From a virus, in IMG/VR virus record IMGVR_UViG_3300008111_000005, positions 40,872-104,871 of that record: 64,000 bases of DNA. One strand, 5' to 3'. A program made the translations under genes and the position numbers. A model generated the notes under the pieces. The model ran no database searches and was not told where the DNA came from. It worked only from the letters and a program-made list of their open reading frames with translations. Below, one piece after another: positions 40,069 through 49,244 of this stretch. Within the stretch, counting starts at the first letter, position 1, and the number at the start of each line of letters is the position of its first letter.

Positions 40069-42222
40069 TTATGGGTTAATTATTGGATTTCCACTTTCAT
40101 CAAGAGGAACAGTGCCTTCATTATTTAAAACTGCTGTTGTTCTACCAATCAAATCAGCATATGATGCTGGTGTGGGATTGTCTGCACGTTCTAAACGAGG
40201 TAGTGATATAGTATTCTTTGATACGGTGTTTACACCCGATGGTCGTGGTGCAAGTTGTCGTGCTAATGCGTTTAGTCCTGGAATTTGTGATTGTACGTAT
40301 GCTTTTTGTTTGTTCAAGAATTCTTGTGCAGCAATTCTACTGTCTGATATTCCTGTGTTTGCGATTACATCATCACCGAACAATTGTGTAGTGAGTATTG
40401 GACTTGTATCCAATTGTTTTATGTATTCCTTTTCAATAATATTGTATGTCATATTCAACTTAATTGCTTGTGGGAGTTCTTTATCTATATCCCATGGAAT
40501 TTCTTGAAAACGCATGTCAATATTTTCTACATACCCAGGTTGATTAACTATTACATTTCCTATTGTAATCCTTGCAAGTGGTGGAACCATAAAACCACCC
40601 GCATTATCTATTGGGTAAACTAATTTGTTTAACATATTTGCACGAGTCCAAATAGTTTCCAATTCTGCTTCACTAAATGCAATAAGGTACATACTGAACG
40701 TTAAGGTTCTGTTCATACCTTTGTATGTGATGAATCGTTCTGGTCGTCCAACGTATCGAACTTCGTCGTATTGACCCTTTGCATTGTGATTGATATCTTC
40801 AATAAATGCACGAAAATTAATACCATTATCAAATACGCCAGGAACAGCTATTTTGAATTTAATATAGTCTGCGTTTTCGTTTTGTCCATCCAAAAATGTT
40901 GCATCTACTACCGCTCTATTATTTTGTAAATTAAAGTTATCTTTAATATAGGTTGCGGTAGTTATACCATTAAATGTTTTTGGTGTTGTTGCACTACGAA
41001 CAGAATCGGTATAATCTGCTGAACTACGATAATCATTTCGTGGATCTACACCATATGCAACTGTTGCTTTATTTGTATTGTTTAAATCCTTTACCTTAGC
41101 AATTGCCAACGTTGCACGTTCTAAATAGGCAGATTTCTCACCTTGATGGCTACGTATAACACCATCATTTTCTTTCATTATTGGCCACAAATCAGCTGCG
41201 TATAATGAATCGTATGCAGTTTGGTCTTTGGTCAATGTTGAATTTGACGCATTCAATCCTCGTAGTATTGCATTACCCGTTGCAGCAACGGTTTGTATAC
41301 CTCTACCTATTTGACCCAAGTTGACTGTATTACCGATTGAAAAATTCGTTCCCAATCTACTATTCAACCAACTGGTTCCTCTGCGAATAATTCCAGGTAC
41401 AGGAATATTTGTTCTATTTGCAATACCACGTAACGCGTTATTAACTACACCACCTGCTGCGTTAATCAATCGTGATTGTAATGTACGTTGTGCACCACCA
41501 ACGAACTTTAAACGTAATCTGTCTTGGGTACTGATTACCGTTTCCTTTTGTATTCTTCCCCACAAATCTGAGTTAATTGTGGCGTCATTTGGTACAATAC
41601 GTGATACACGTGCCAATGGATTATTTAAATTTGCATTTGCATAGTTACTAACTGCAAGGGGAACAGATAATGGATTGTATGCACGAGTTTGACCAAACGT
41701 ATTACCCGCCTGTAATCGTTGTTGTAGTGCGAGAAAGCTAATTCCTTCACCACTCAACAAGTATTTTCTCATACGTGTAATATCACGAGGGCCTGATACT
41801 ATTGGTAATGCTTGTGAATTTTGGCGAATAAAACTACTTTCCGCAACATCACTACTGTATGGTTTTATTTCAATTAACGTATTGTTTGTTGGAGTATTTT
41901 TATTTGTGATTAATCCATTACTTAACGGAAAATCATCATACAACAAAGTTGGTCGTTTTCTTGTATAGGTGGAAGGGGTACGTAAAGGATTTCCAGAAAA
42001 CGTAATACTTTGTCTTGGTGGTACAGTATTGTACGTATCATATATTGGACTAATACGACGAATATCTATTAAATTTTGTGGTGCATCTGGTACGCCAATC
42101 GTTTCCGAAACGCGGTCACGTATAGCAACAAATGCAGTGTTATCATTATTTACAGTAGAATCGGCATATATGTTTCCTATACCTTTATTGTTATTTGCAA
42201 TATTTTGGAAAAGTTTAGCCAT
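40069..42222 (-). CDS. Tail-tube/baseplate junction protein, gp48-like
   Basis: 717 residues. The N-terminal 400 residues are Asn/Thr/Arg-rich with little order visible; the C-terminal third holds RYVGRPERFITYKGMNRTLT, SMYLIAFSEAELETIWTRAN, VPPLARITIGNVIVNQPGYV and WDIDKELPQAIKLNMTYNII, a pattern found in phage baseplate tube-cap and LysM-partner proteins. The order TMP, this gene, LysM protein repeats the usual arrangement in myoviruses, supporting a gp48/gp54-like role. The exact T4 counterpart is inferred from position. Confidence 0.6.
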   Translation of the reverse strand: MAKLFQNIANNNKGIGNIYADSTVNNDNTAFVAIRDRVSETIGVPDAPQNLIDIRRISPIYDTYNTVPPRQSITFSGNPLRTPSTYTRKRPTLLYDDFPLSNGLITNKNTPTNNTLIEIKPYSSDVAESSFIRQNSQALPIVSGPRDITRMRKYLLSGEGISFLALQQRLQAGNTFGQTRAYNPLSVPLAVSNYANANLNNPLARVSRIVPNDATINSDLWGRIQKETVISTQDRLRLKFVGGAQRTLQSRLINAAGGVVNNALRGIANRTNIPVPGIIRRGTSWLNSRLGTNFSIGNTVNLGQIGRGIQTVAATGNAILRGLNASNSTLTKDQTAYDSLYAADLWPIMKENDGVIRSHQGEKSAYLERATLAIAKVKDLNNTNKATVAYGVDPRNDYRSSADYTDSVRSATTPKTFNGITTATYIKDNFNLQNNRAVVDATFLDGQNENADYIKFKIAVPGVFDNGINFRAFIEDINHNAKGQYDEVRYVGRPERFITYKGMNRTLTFSMYLIAFSEAELETIWTRANMLNKLVYPIDNAGGFMVPPLARITIGNVIVNQPGYVENIDMRFQEIPWDIDKELPQAIKLNMTYNIIEKEYIKQLDTSPILTTQLFGDDVIANTGISDSRIAAQEFLNKQKAYVQSQIPGLNALARQLAPRPSGVNTVSKNTISLPRLERADNPTPASYADLIGRTTAVLNNEGTVPLDESGNPIINP

Positions 42223-42225
42223 AGA

Positions 42226-44289
42226 TTATCCCACCACAGATAGACGGTCCATTGGTGACCGTGCGTTTAATGAAACCCGTCCTACTGTGTTACCGTCCAT
42301 TTCAATCTTAATACCTGCAAATGCTGATGCCAATCTATCTAATTTAGCTTCTAATTTAGACATATCTACATTGACAGTATTTGTTACTGCCGGTGCTTGT
42401 TGTTGTGCTGTCATTGGTGACGTAAGTGTACCAGCGGATAATAACTTTGTACCGGCCATTACAGTATCTTTGTTATTTAATGAGATAGTTTCATTTGGTG
42501 TTACCAGTACACGACTACCATACCCAGGAGAAGAAATGACATCATCTCCTTCTTCTGACTTCATACCCATCGCAGCGTATCCACCACCCGCTAACGCACC
42601 TGCCCCCAATAGTGCTAAGGATGCTCCACCACTGGGTATTGCTCCTAGTATAGCAGCAGCTGTGAGTAATGTACCTATTCCTCCACCTATTGCACCAAGT
42701 CCAATACCTGTTTTTGTATTACCTTGTTCAACAAGTTCTCTACCAGCCATAGCACTACCAACCCCAACAGTAAGACCTGCTGCACCAAGACCGACTCTAC
42801 CAGCTGTGCCTCCTAATAATTTTCCAAACATTCCAGAACTTCCCATCATAGCAGTATTTGCTACTAACGCAGCAGTATTTGCTATTAATGCCAAAGTTTG
42901 TGGATTTACAACAGATACCAATCCACCAATTCCAGTTAAGAGTGGTCCTAGTCCTTTAATAATACCTTGATTAATACCATCTTGTATTTTTTCTTCTTGG
43001 GTCTTTTCTGCTGGTAGTGCTTCTTCACCTTTTGCCAATCGTGTTATTTCCCCAATGTCCAATCCTAAATCTCGTTCTAACGAGACTTTGAGGAAACGAT
43101 TACGTTGTAATTCATTTAGTAATTGTTGATTACCACCGAATTGTGCCGAAAGTTCTTTTTGAACTTCTTCGGGAGTACCAGTCCCAGCAACCTGTGCAAG
43201 TTTATTAAAGTCAATATTGAAGCCCATTGCATTAAGTTCTGCAAAGTTCTCCAAAGCCCCTTCAAAGTTACCAACCAAATTGTCAGCAAACTGTTCTGTT
43301 TTATTTAAGCTTACTCCAATTCGTTGAGCATTGGCTGCTGCTCTTGCTAAGGAATCTGCGTATTTAACACCGGCTATTGCAACAAGATTTGCATTATTTG
43401 CTGCAAATGTTAAAGCTTGGTTTGCTGTTAATCCTGCATTTCTAAATTGTGTGATGAACTGTGATTGTAATTTTGCTTGATTAGCTAATCCACCAGCACC
43501 CAAAAATGCACGTTGTGCGCGTACAAATATTTCTACACTAGTACCAAAACTTTTTGAACTTTGTGCAATATCTTGTGCTGCTCCACGCGTCAATATTGTA
43601 CCAAATTCTTTTTGGTACGCATTTATGGCGGATATTGTATCTTCGACTTTAAGTTGTGGTCCTTTACTAAAATATGATGTAATTACGTTGGTATAGGCAC
43701 CTGCCAATGCACTAATAGACGTATCAAATGTTACTCCCAGCTTTTCTTGGGTACGGTAGATAGTATCACGTAATTTCATCAACGCTTCACCAGCTCGCAT
43801 TAAAATTTCACCAAATATTAACATTTTAACGCCAGGAATATTTGCAGCAAATAATTTGGATTTTTCTTCTACTGTTTTTAGAACAGAAGTTAATCTATTA
43901 AATCCCATAGCCGAATTTATTTGTTGTTTTGCTAATTCGAATTGGGCGTCCATGAGATAAGCTTCTTCTTCAAGATTTACTCTATCTTGTATAACTTTTA
44001 TTAAATCTGTTAGTTCATTAATATAAAGTTGTTCTAAGTCTGCTACACGACTTTGCAACCCATTTAACGTACCTGCAACAATCTTTTTTCGTTTACCTTC
44101 GTTGTTAATATAACTTGCTAATCCAGCAGCTTCTGCTTTCATCACACGTAATAAGTTTTCCTGTGCGGAACGTAAATCAGACGCAGATGATTGTAATATA
44201 TTTTGTTGCTGTATAATATCTTGATATTTCCCAGATAACTGTGATAATATCGAACTATATTCTTTTTCTGCTTCGTCAACTGTTGCCAT
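42226..44289 (-). CDS. Tape measure protein (gp29 position)
   Basis: 687 residues. Residues 1-160 are helical coiled coil (EKEYSSILSQLSGKYQDIIQ, LQSRVADLEQLYINELTDLI). The middle is Ala/Asn-rich helical (GLTANQALTFAANNANLVAI). Residues ~470-590 contain several Gly/Ala-rich hydrophobic helices (GGLVSVVNPQTLALIANTAA, GLGAIGGGIGTLLTAAAILG). The C-terminus has VNVDMSKLEAKLDRLASAFA. This is the make-up of tape measure proteins, which set tail length and enter the envelope on injection. It is shorter than many TMPs. Three bases from the gp48-like gene. Confidence 0.8.
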   Translation of the reverse strand: MATVDEAEKEYSSILSQLSGKYQDIIQQQNILQSSASDLRSAQENLLRVMKAEAAGLASYINNEGKRKKIVAGTLNGLQSRVADLEQLYINELTDLIKVIQDRVNLEEEAYLMDAQFELAKQQINSAMGFNRLTSVLKTVEEKSKLFAANIPGVKMLIFGEILMRAGEALMKLRDTIYRTQEKLGVTFDTSISALAGAYTNVITSYFSKGPQLKVEDTISAINAYQKEFGTILTRGAAQDIAQSSKSFGTSVEIFVRAQRAFLGAGGLANQAKLQSQFITQFRNAGLTANQALTFAANNANLVAIAGVKYADSLARAAANAQRIGVSLNKTEQFADNLVGNFEGALENFAELNAMGFNIDFNKLAQVAGTGTPEEVQKELSAQFGGNQQLLNELQRNRFLKVSLERDLGLDIGEITRLAKGEEALPAEKTQEEKIQDGINQGIIKGLGPLLTGIGGLVSVVNPQTLALIANTAALVANTAMMGSSGMFGKLLGGTAGRVGLGAAGLTVGVGSAMAGRELVEQGNTKTGIGLGAIGGGIGTLLTAAAILGAIPSGGASLALLGAGALAGGGYAAMGMKSEEGDDVISSPGYGSRVLVTPNETISLNNKDTVMAGTKLLSAGTLTSPMTAQQQAPAVTNTVNVDMSKLEAKLDRLASAFAGIKIEMDGNTVGRVSLNARSPMDRLSVVG

Positions 44290-44297
44290 CTAGTATC

Positions 44298-44468
44298 TCA
44301 TTTACGAGGTTTTTTTGTAACCTTTTCTATTTCTGCGTTTGCTTTTTCTACTGTGTCGTTCATTTCCTTCAAATAGAAGCCGCGCAAGAACACGGGCATA
44401 TTATATAAATCTTGAAATGTAAAACCACCTTTTCCGTGATACACCATAGAAAAGATGACTTTATGCAT
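44298..44468 (-). CDS. Small baseplate-region protein, 56 aa
   Basis: A 56-codon frame from ATG 44468: MHKVIFSMVYHGKGGFTF, then DLYNMPVFLRGFYLKEMND and a Lys-rich tail. The YHGxGGFTxxDxYNMPxxLRxFY pattern is one I associate with a small protein that follows gp26 in T4-like phages, where gp51 (hub assembly catalyst) is encoded in T4. No ribosome site better than AGG is visible. Located between gp26 and the tape measure; frame is fully open and the spacing (7 and 8 bases) is normal here. Confidence 0.65.
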   Translation of the reverse strand: MHKVIFSMVYHGKGGFTFQDLYNMPVFLRGFYLKEMNDTVEKANAEIEKVTKKPRK

Positions 44469-44475
44469 TTGTAAC

Positions 44476-45219
44476 CTATATTCTTGCGTCAGGCCAAAAA
44501 AAGTTCAAGCCTATGGAAATAGGTAGTGTTGTTGCATTATCACACTTTTCACACGTATACGGTGCTTCGAACTTCACATCTGGTGTAACTGTTTTATAAA
44601 ATTCACGAAGTGCTCGTGTGTCTGCAACCAACATATTATCTACTGTTTCACGGATAAGTTTTGGTTCAGACGACCCATCCACTTCTGCGATAAGATAACG
44701 TAATCTCGTAGATGCTTCTGGTTCTACCTGCATCCCCACCTTCTTCAATGCATCTAGTTCCTTTTGAATATCCTTTTCAATTTTACGAGTTAACACCCGT
44801 ACTTTAATAGTTTTCTTACTAATTGGTAGTGTAACCGTTACATTTTCTTCCGTAACATCTTTGGATTCTAATTGTGACAAATCCACAACGTGTTCTGCCG
44901 AAGTACCACATTTTGGACAGGTAACATTCACAGGATAATCTTTACCATACCCAAGAATACGTGATGCGACCATTACTGCGTTTAAGTCACCCAACAATAA
45001 ATCTTCGTGGGTCACTCCCTTTGTAACAATTAAACTATCAATTAATTTATCAAGAACGATACCCTTTTGAATAAGGTTCTGTGAGGTCAGAATATCTTCT
45101 TCCTTGGCGGTCATATACTTCAACTCAATTTGACCTGATGCCAATGGATGTCCTACTGGGTAAAACTTGCCCTTACTTGGTAAATCAATTACTTCCGTAG
45201 GGAATGTAACATTTGACAT
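44476..45219 (-). CDS. 26: Baseplate hub protein gp26-like with zinc ribbon
   Basis: 247 residues. VIDLPSKGKFYPVGHPLASG, IELKYMTAKEEDILTSQNLI, VASRILGYGKDYPVNVTCPK and paired CxxC motifs (VTCPKCGTS; YTCEKCDNA) are the T4 baseplate-protein family (gp26-like) found in many T4-like phages. The two CxxC units about 100 residues apart probably form one zinc site. Role: hub assembly. It is preceded by two copies of the TATTTATA octamer and AAGGAG, so it may start a late transcript. Confidence 0.82.
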   Translation of the reverse strand: MSNVTFPTEVIDLPSKGKFYPVGHPLASGQIELKYMTAKEEDILTSQNLIQKGIVLDKLIDSLIVTKGVTHEDLLLGDLNAVMVASRILGYGKDYPVNVTCPKCGTSAEHVVDLSQLESKDVTEENVTVTLPISKKTIKVRVLTRKIEKDIQKELDALKKVGMQVEPEASTRLRYLIAEVDGSSEPKLIRETVDNMLVADTRALREFYKTVTPDVKFEAPYTCEKCDNATTLPISIGLNFFWPDARI

Positions 45220-45235
45220 AAGTAACTCCTTGTGT

Positions 45236-45256
45236 TATAAATACTTGATATAAATA
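45236..45256 (-). promoter_or_regulatory. TATTTATA octamer, two copies, before gp26
   Basis: In the gene sense TATTTATA occurs at 45249-45256 and 45236-45243, 13 bases apart, 17-37 bases before the gp26 start. The same octamer lies before four other late genes. It is the reverse complement of the T4 late-promoter box TATAAATA. Confidence 0.4.
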
Positions 45257-45259
45257 TCG

Positions 45260-47149
45260 TTAATCTACATTTTCATCGGTAAAATGTGTATTATAGTGGG
45301 TATTAATTCGTCGAACAAATTCTCTAAAAAATGATTTATTACTATCCGGCGTGACCAATGCTCCGTCTACAATGAGGTCCGCAATTTGCTGTTTATCCTT
45401 CAAGATATCCCGCATGTACTCGTCTATACTTTCTTCACAAATCATATAGTATGCTTGGACTTGGTTCGTTTGACCGATACGATGGGTTCTGTCCTCTGCC
45501 TGTTCGTGATTCGCAGGTACCCAATCCATATCCAAAAAGACAACTGTATCTATGATTTTCTGTAATCCGTCAATACCCATACCTGCGGCACGAATACTAA
45601 ATAATCCTACTTTTGCTTCTCCGTTGGTTAATTTATCAATCGTTTCTTGACGTTGATTACGATTCATTTCTCCCGTCAATATTGCTGCTTTATTACCATA
45701 ATGTTCCAACAAAAATTTTAATGGTTGAATATAGCAACTGAATATTAATATTGATCTATCATTATCCAAGAACTCATCAATCATTTCTATAAGACGAGGC
45801 ATTTTCTTTTGTATAAGAAATGCTTGGAGTTTTGGCATGTGGGTAACTGATGGTTTTCCATCCATTTTCCACTTCCCAAAAACTTCTTTTAATAGTGCTT
45901 GGTATTCTTTCTTTTCATCTTTGGTGAGTTCTACATACAAATCATTACGTTGCTTCTTTGGTAACTCTTTCAATACTTCATCTTTTTTACGACGAATGAC
46001 CAAATCTTTTGTGCGGTCATGTAGGTCTTGCAGGTTACGAGGTGCGTCCCCCTTCCATCCACCATAACGTTCTACAAAGTGATAGAAGTTATTAAATCTA
46101 TCCTTATCCAAAAAGTTTAATAGTGAGAACGCCTCAATAGGACGAGACATAACAGGAGTACCCGTTAAAAATATCGAATATTTTGTTTTAATTCCAGGAT
46201 ATTTTCTTCGTTCTTTCCACGACCCCAATACTGATTTTGCTCGAATAGTTTGACGATTTTTAAGAAACGTTGCTTCGTCACATACCAAGAGATCAAATTT
46301 TTGGTCACGAAGTGCTTTATTAATCTTTGGTACTGCATCATAATGTACGATATGAAACTGATTATCCAGTTCCCCATCGTAATGTTTACTATCCCAGATA
46401 GTAGATTTCTTACCAGTAAACTTTTTAATCTCACGTTGCCAGTTAATTGTTACGGACAACGGACACACAATTAATGTTTTAAGATTGTGAAGTTGTGCAT
46501 ATCCAATTGCCTGTACGGTTTTACCCAACCCAGGCGCATCTGCGATAAGACATCGACCCCCAGCTCTATCTACGAATTTCACACCAACTTTTTGATACGG
46601 ATATAAAGTAAGCTTCATTCCTTTGATATCAAACTCTGTATCTTCCAAAGAACGAATTTCGTCAAGGTCGTGTCTACGAGATTTAAGTTCTTCAACTTTA
46701 TCCAATACTTTCTTATCGCATTTGATATTACTGAAAATAGTAAATACTTTTGGAAGATGTACTAATGGGAACTCCCAATGTTTATCATCGTTGTTCCACT
46801 TTCGACCATCTATCTCGTACTTGAACTTTGCCAACATCGCTTTGTCATATGGCATGACAATGGCAGCGGTCTTATTATCTACTAATAATACCTCTACTTT
46901 ATCACTTGATGTTTTTGGTAAATCTTTATATGAGATAGTTGGATTGTTTGTTCGTGGTAAATCTAATTCACTAACATCCTCTCCCATTAGAGTTTTTGCC
47001 GCGGCAATTCTCCATACTTCTGGCAATCCCTCTTGCCCAGACATCCATTCTAAATACGAAGGAACACTCCTCGCAACGTGTGCTAAGGAGTGTCCTTTGA
47101 ATCTACCCCACGTAAAGATTACGTGTTCAACCGACTTGTGGAGTTCCAT
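45260..47149 (-). CDS. SNF2-family helicase with HARP-like domain
   Basis: 629 residues. The first 45 (FTWGRFKGHSLAHVARSVPS, YLEWM) resemble the DUF3820 module that accompanies nucleases; residues ~85-130 (VMPYDKAMLAKFKYEIDGRK, WEFPL) look like a HARP domain, as in SMARCAL1. Then SNF2 motifs: DAPGLGKTVQAIGYAQ (I), LLVCDEATFLKN (II), FLTGTPVMSRPIEAFSLLN (III), ILIFSCYIQPLKFLL (IV), FSIRAAGMGIDGLQ (V) and QAEDRTHRIGQTNQVQAYY (VI). HARP-SNF2 enzymes rewind or remodel forks; T4 uses UvsW for this, and this may replace it. Ends 41 bases from gp26. Confidence 0.88.
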   Translation of the reverse strand: MELHKSVEHVIFTWGRFKGHSLAHVARSVPSYLEWMSGQEGLPEVWRIAAAKTLMGEDVSELDLPRTNNPTISYKDLPKTSSDKVEVLLVDNKTAAIVMPYDKAMLAKFKYEIDGRKWNNDDKHWEFPLVHLPKVFTIFSNIKCDKKVLDKVEELKSRRHDLDEIRSLEDTEFDIKGMKLTLYPYQKVGVKFVDRAGGRCLIADAPGLGKTVQAIGYAQLHNLKTLIVCPLSVTINWQREIKKFTGKKSTIWDSKHYDGELDNQFHIVHYDAVPKINKALRDQKFDLLVCDEATFLKNRQTIRAKSVLGSWKERRKYPGIKTKYSIFLTGTPVMSRPIEAFSLLNFLDKDRFNNFYHFVERYGGWKGDAPRNLQDLHDRTKDLVIRRKKDEVLKELPKKQRNDLYVELTKDEKKEYQALLKEVFGKWKMDGKPSVTHMPKLQAFLIQKKMPRLIEMIDEFLDNDRSILIFSCYIQPLKFLLEHYGNKAAILTGEMNRNQRQETIDKLTNGEAKVGLFSIRAAGMGIDGLQKIIDTVVFLDMDWVPANHEQAEDRTHRIGQTNQVQAYYMICEESIDEYMRDILKDKQQIADLIVDGALVTPDSNKSFFREFVRRINTHYNTHFTDENVD

Positions 47150-47375
47150 CTGTTGTTTGGGTTGGAATCTTTACATACTTCATAGATTCCATATCTAAAC
47201 GCCATCCTTCTTGTGGAAGTAATCCCATCATTACCATCAATTCCACATTAGCATCTTGAAGTTCTCGTAATGAGGTTTGTTGGTATTCACGAATACGACT
47301 ATTGTGGAGTTCAACCAGTTGTCGGATTGCTAGTGGTACAGGAACTTCTGTTACTTCACGTTTCTCTTCCGTCAT
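47127..47375 (-). CDS. Conserved small phage protein, 82 aa
   Basis: Helical protein: LAIRQLVELHNSRIREYQQT, SLRELQDANVELMVMMGLLP, then GWRLDMESMKYVKI. The LHxxRIxEYQQxxLxELxxANxELMxxMGLxPxxGWRLDxExMxYV block is a conserved hypothetical of T4-like aquatic phages in my memory. It overlaps the helicase start by 23 bases and is one base from the DUF483-methyltransferase stop, so all three are co-translated. Function unknown. Confidence 0.72.
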   Translation of the reverse strand: MTEEKREVTEVPVPLAIRQLVELHNSRIREYQQTSLRELQDANVELMVMMGLLPQEGWRLDMESMKYVKIPTQTTDGTPQVG

Positions 47376-47376
47376 A

Positions 47377-48849
47377 TTATACCTTACGTTTAAAGAGTTG
47401 CGCCATATCGTCTTGACGATGGATTAATTTACCTTCCGGTTCCCATTCTTGGTCAAGACCAGTGACCTTCATAATATTATCAATCGAACCATACTGCTGT
47501 GTCCAATCACAGGTCAGATTAATTAACAATAGGTCTGTCTTTTCATAAAGTTGCTTACGAACTTGTTCTGCTACTATCTTTGTTGTTTCCAACAATCGAC
47601 CTGGCATTAGGAGAACCAGACTGTATGCTTTTTCATTCCACGTATGTAAGTCAAATATACTACCCATTGTAAAGATTCCCCAATGGATTGTTGTTGCTGC
47701 CGACATACAACGTTGCTTATCCATTTCCACACCATGCGGAATTAAATCTTGTCTATCTCCCACCACACGACCTAACAAGACACCATTACCACACCCAAGG
47801 TCAAGCACATTTCCACTTGGAATATACTTCATATCTCCAACTGCATCAAGAATAACTTGATGGAAATGATCCATTGCACCCTTGTTACTAAATCCGTTCT
47901 CTTCCCAAACAGAAGTATCTTCCAACGACTTAGCAAAGGATAGAGTCTTAGTAATAGGTTTAATTTTAGTTTTCTTTTGGTTATACGGATATGTAATACC
48001 CGACATACCATCTTCTGGATATGAATGACTGAGCTTTTGTACCGTGTATTTCCACGGTGTCATATCTGTACGTGATGATATCTTATTGATTGGGGTACGA
48101 ATTTCCGCGATGCCGTGCAACGCTGACCATTCCACGGGCCACGAAAGAATTTCATAAATCCAATCAATTTCCTTATTATATCCAAGTGTACGACCAAGTT
48201 CTGCCATTTTCATACCAAGTTCTTCTGTTGCTTTACAATCAAATGAACATGGAAGATGTGAGACTAGTCGAATACCCTGCCACCGCCAAAGAATATTGGA
48301 TTCTGGTGGAGTGTCTGCATTAATATGAATAGTGTGATCGTTGTCGGTTAACGTCAGCTTATCAGCTGCCATTGTCCACGTAGAATCTACATATCCTTGG
48401 TTTACCCAATATTTGTTGAAATGTTCAATACAACATGTAGGGTATCCAAGTAATCTTCCCGCTTCACGGTCACGAATAGATGATGGGGAATTCCATATAC
48501 TGAACCATTCTTCAGCCAATCGTTCTGACTTTGTAAAAACAACTCGTATATTATAATCTCCACCAGCATATGGAATTGTAGTAGAGGAATATTGCCCAGT
48601 AATTCCTTCCTTTGCCAAGGCAACAATTTTTACACCATACTTACCATACTCTTCTTGCAACGACATCAATTCCGATGGACGGATGATATCTAGTGCAGAT
48701 GGTCGAATGTCATGAACCACAGACATACGTTCTATATGTCTCCATGCACTGGAAATTGCCGAAATAATCGGTTCGTATTTATTTTTGTTTTCCATACTCG
48801 TCCACTGCACACGAGTCCAATCTGGTAAAACGTGTTTAATTCTTTGCAT
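47377..48849 (-). CDS. DUF483-like domain fused to class I methyltransferase
   Basis: 490 residues. The N-terminal part contains DYNIRVVFTKSERLAEEWF and REAGRLLGYPTCCIEHFNKY, the G-YPxCC-xxF motif of DUF483-like proteins, then HLPCSFDCKATEELGMKMAE. The C-terminal ~150 residues are an S-adenosylmethionine methyltransferase: GNVLDLGCGNGVLLGRVV (motif I), PHGVEMDKQRCMSAA (motif II), LVLLMPGRLLET and TDLLLINLTCDW. Substrate unknown. It directly follows the radical SAM gene and its small partner, with a good ribosome site (AAGGGG), and is the third member of that gene set. Confidence 0.72.
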   Translation of the reverse strand: MQRIKHVLPDWTRVQWTSMENKNKYEPIISAISSAWRHIERMSVVHDIRPSALDIIRPSELMSLQEEYGKYGVKIVALAKEGITGQYSSTTIPYAGGDYNIRVVFTKSERLAEEWFSIWNSPSSIRDREAGRLLGYPTCCIEHFNKYWVNQGYVDSTWTMAADKLTLTDNDHTIHINADTPPESNILWRWQGIRLVSHLPCSFDCKATEELGMKMAELGRTLGYNKEIDWIYEILSWPVEWSALHGIAEIRTPINKISSRTDMTPWKYTVQKLSHSYPEDGMSGITYPYNQKKTKIKPITKTLSFAKSLEDTSVWEENGFSNKGAMDHFHQVILDAVGDMKYIPSGNVLDLGCGNGVLLGRVVGDRQDLIPHGVEMDKQRCMSAATTIHWGIFTMGSIFDLHTWNEKAYSLVLLMPGRLLETTKIVAEQVRKQLYEKTDLLLINLTCDWTQQYGSIDNIMKVTGLDQEWEPEGKLIHRQDDMAQLFKRKV

Positions 48850-48867
48850 AACCCCTTCGTGTTTAAA

Positions 48868-49224
48868 TTAAATCTTCAGCTTACTTTTTTCTTCTGCAAT
48901 AATCTGTTGCAAAAATGCCTTCCACGAATTTCCAGCAGTAGCCTGTGCTGTGTCGGTATCCGTACTTACTACTCCAAACTTGGCTTCATACGCTTCACGA
49001 TACCGACCAGTTTCATCAACGTGGTCTGCATGTCCGTTTGTCATATCAAACTCTTCACCAACAATTGTTTGTGATGTAGTTACTACTGGTACGGATTCGG
49101 TATCTCGAAATTCTTCTGGAATTTCCTTTAATATTCCCTTTTCCAAAAGTTCTTTTACTACTTCGAACTTTTGAGCGTAAGCTCCCGATGAGTCTACATG
49201 GTCAGCATGTAATCCTTGAATCAT
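48868..49224 (-). CDS. Small protein with two HADHxD motifs, radical SAM partner
   Basis: 118 residues. Two copies of one motif: LHADHVDSSGAYAQKFE at the N-terminus and GHADHVDETGRYREAYEAKF at residues ~63-82. A third copy ends the radical SAM protein encoded just upstream (HADHTDETGRYSKEFNE). Between them is a helix-rich linker; the end is a Lys/Glu helix (WKAFLQQIIAEEKSKLKI). H-A-D-H-V-D contains two H-x-D units, as do the virion repeats nearby. It may be a substrate, a recognition adaptor or a scaffold. I know no family for it. Starts 20 bases after the radical SAM stop with AGAGG. Confidence 0.7.
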   Translation of the reverse strand: MIQGLHADHVDSSGAYAQKFEVVKELLEKGILKEIPEEFRDTESVPVVTTSQTIVGEEFDMTNGHADHVDETGRYREAYEAKFGVVSTDTDTAQATAGNSWKAFLQQIIAEEKSKLKI

Positions 49225-49244
49225 TTGTTTATCCTCTACTATTA

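Noticed and set aside
41969-42970. Long open frame on the plus strand
   Set aside because: It lies antisense to the tape measure and gp48-like genes, is rich in Pro/Ala/Ser as expected from reading their complement, and has no plausible start site or domain.
45236-45256. T4-type late promoters (TATAAATA) driving plus-strand genes
   Set aside because: TATAAATA reads on the plus strand, but no real plus-strand gene follows any copy; kept instead as a minus-sense octamer of uncertain role.
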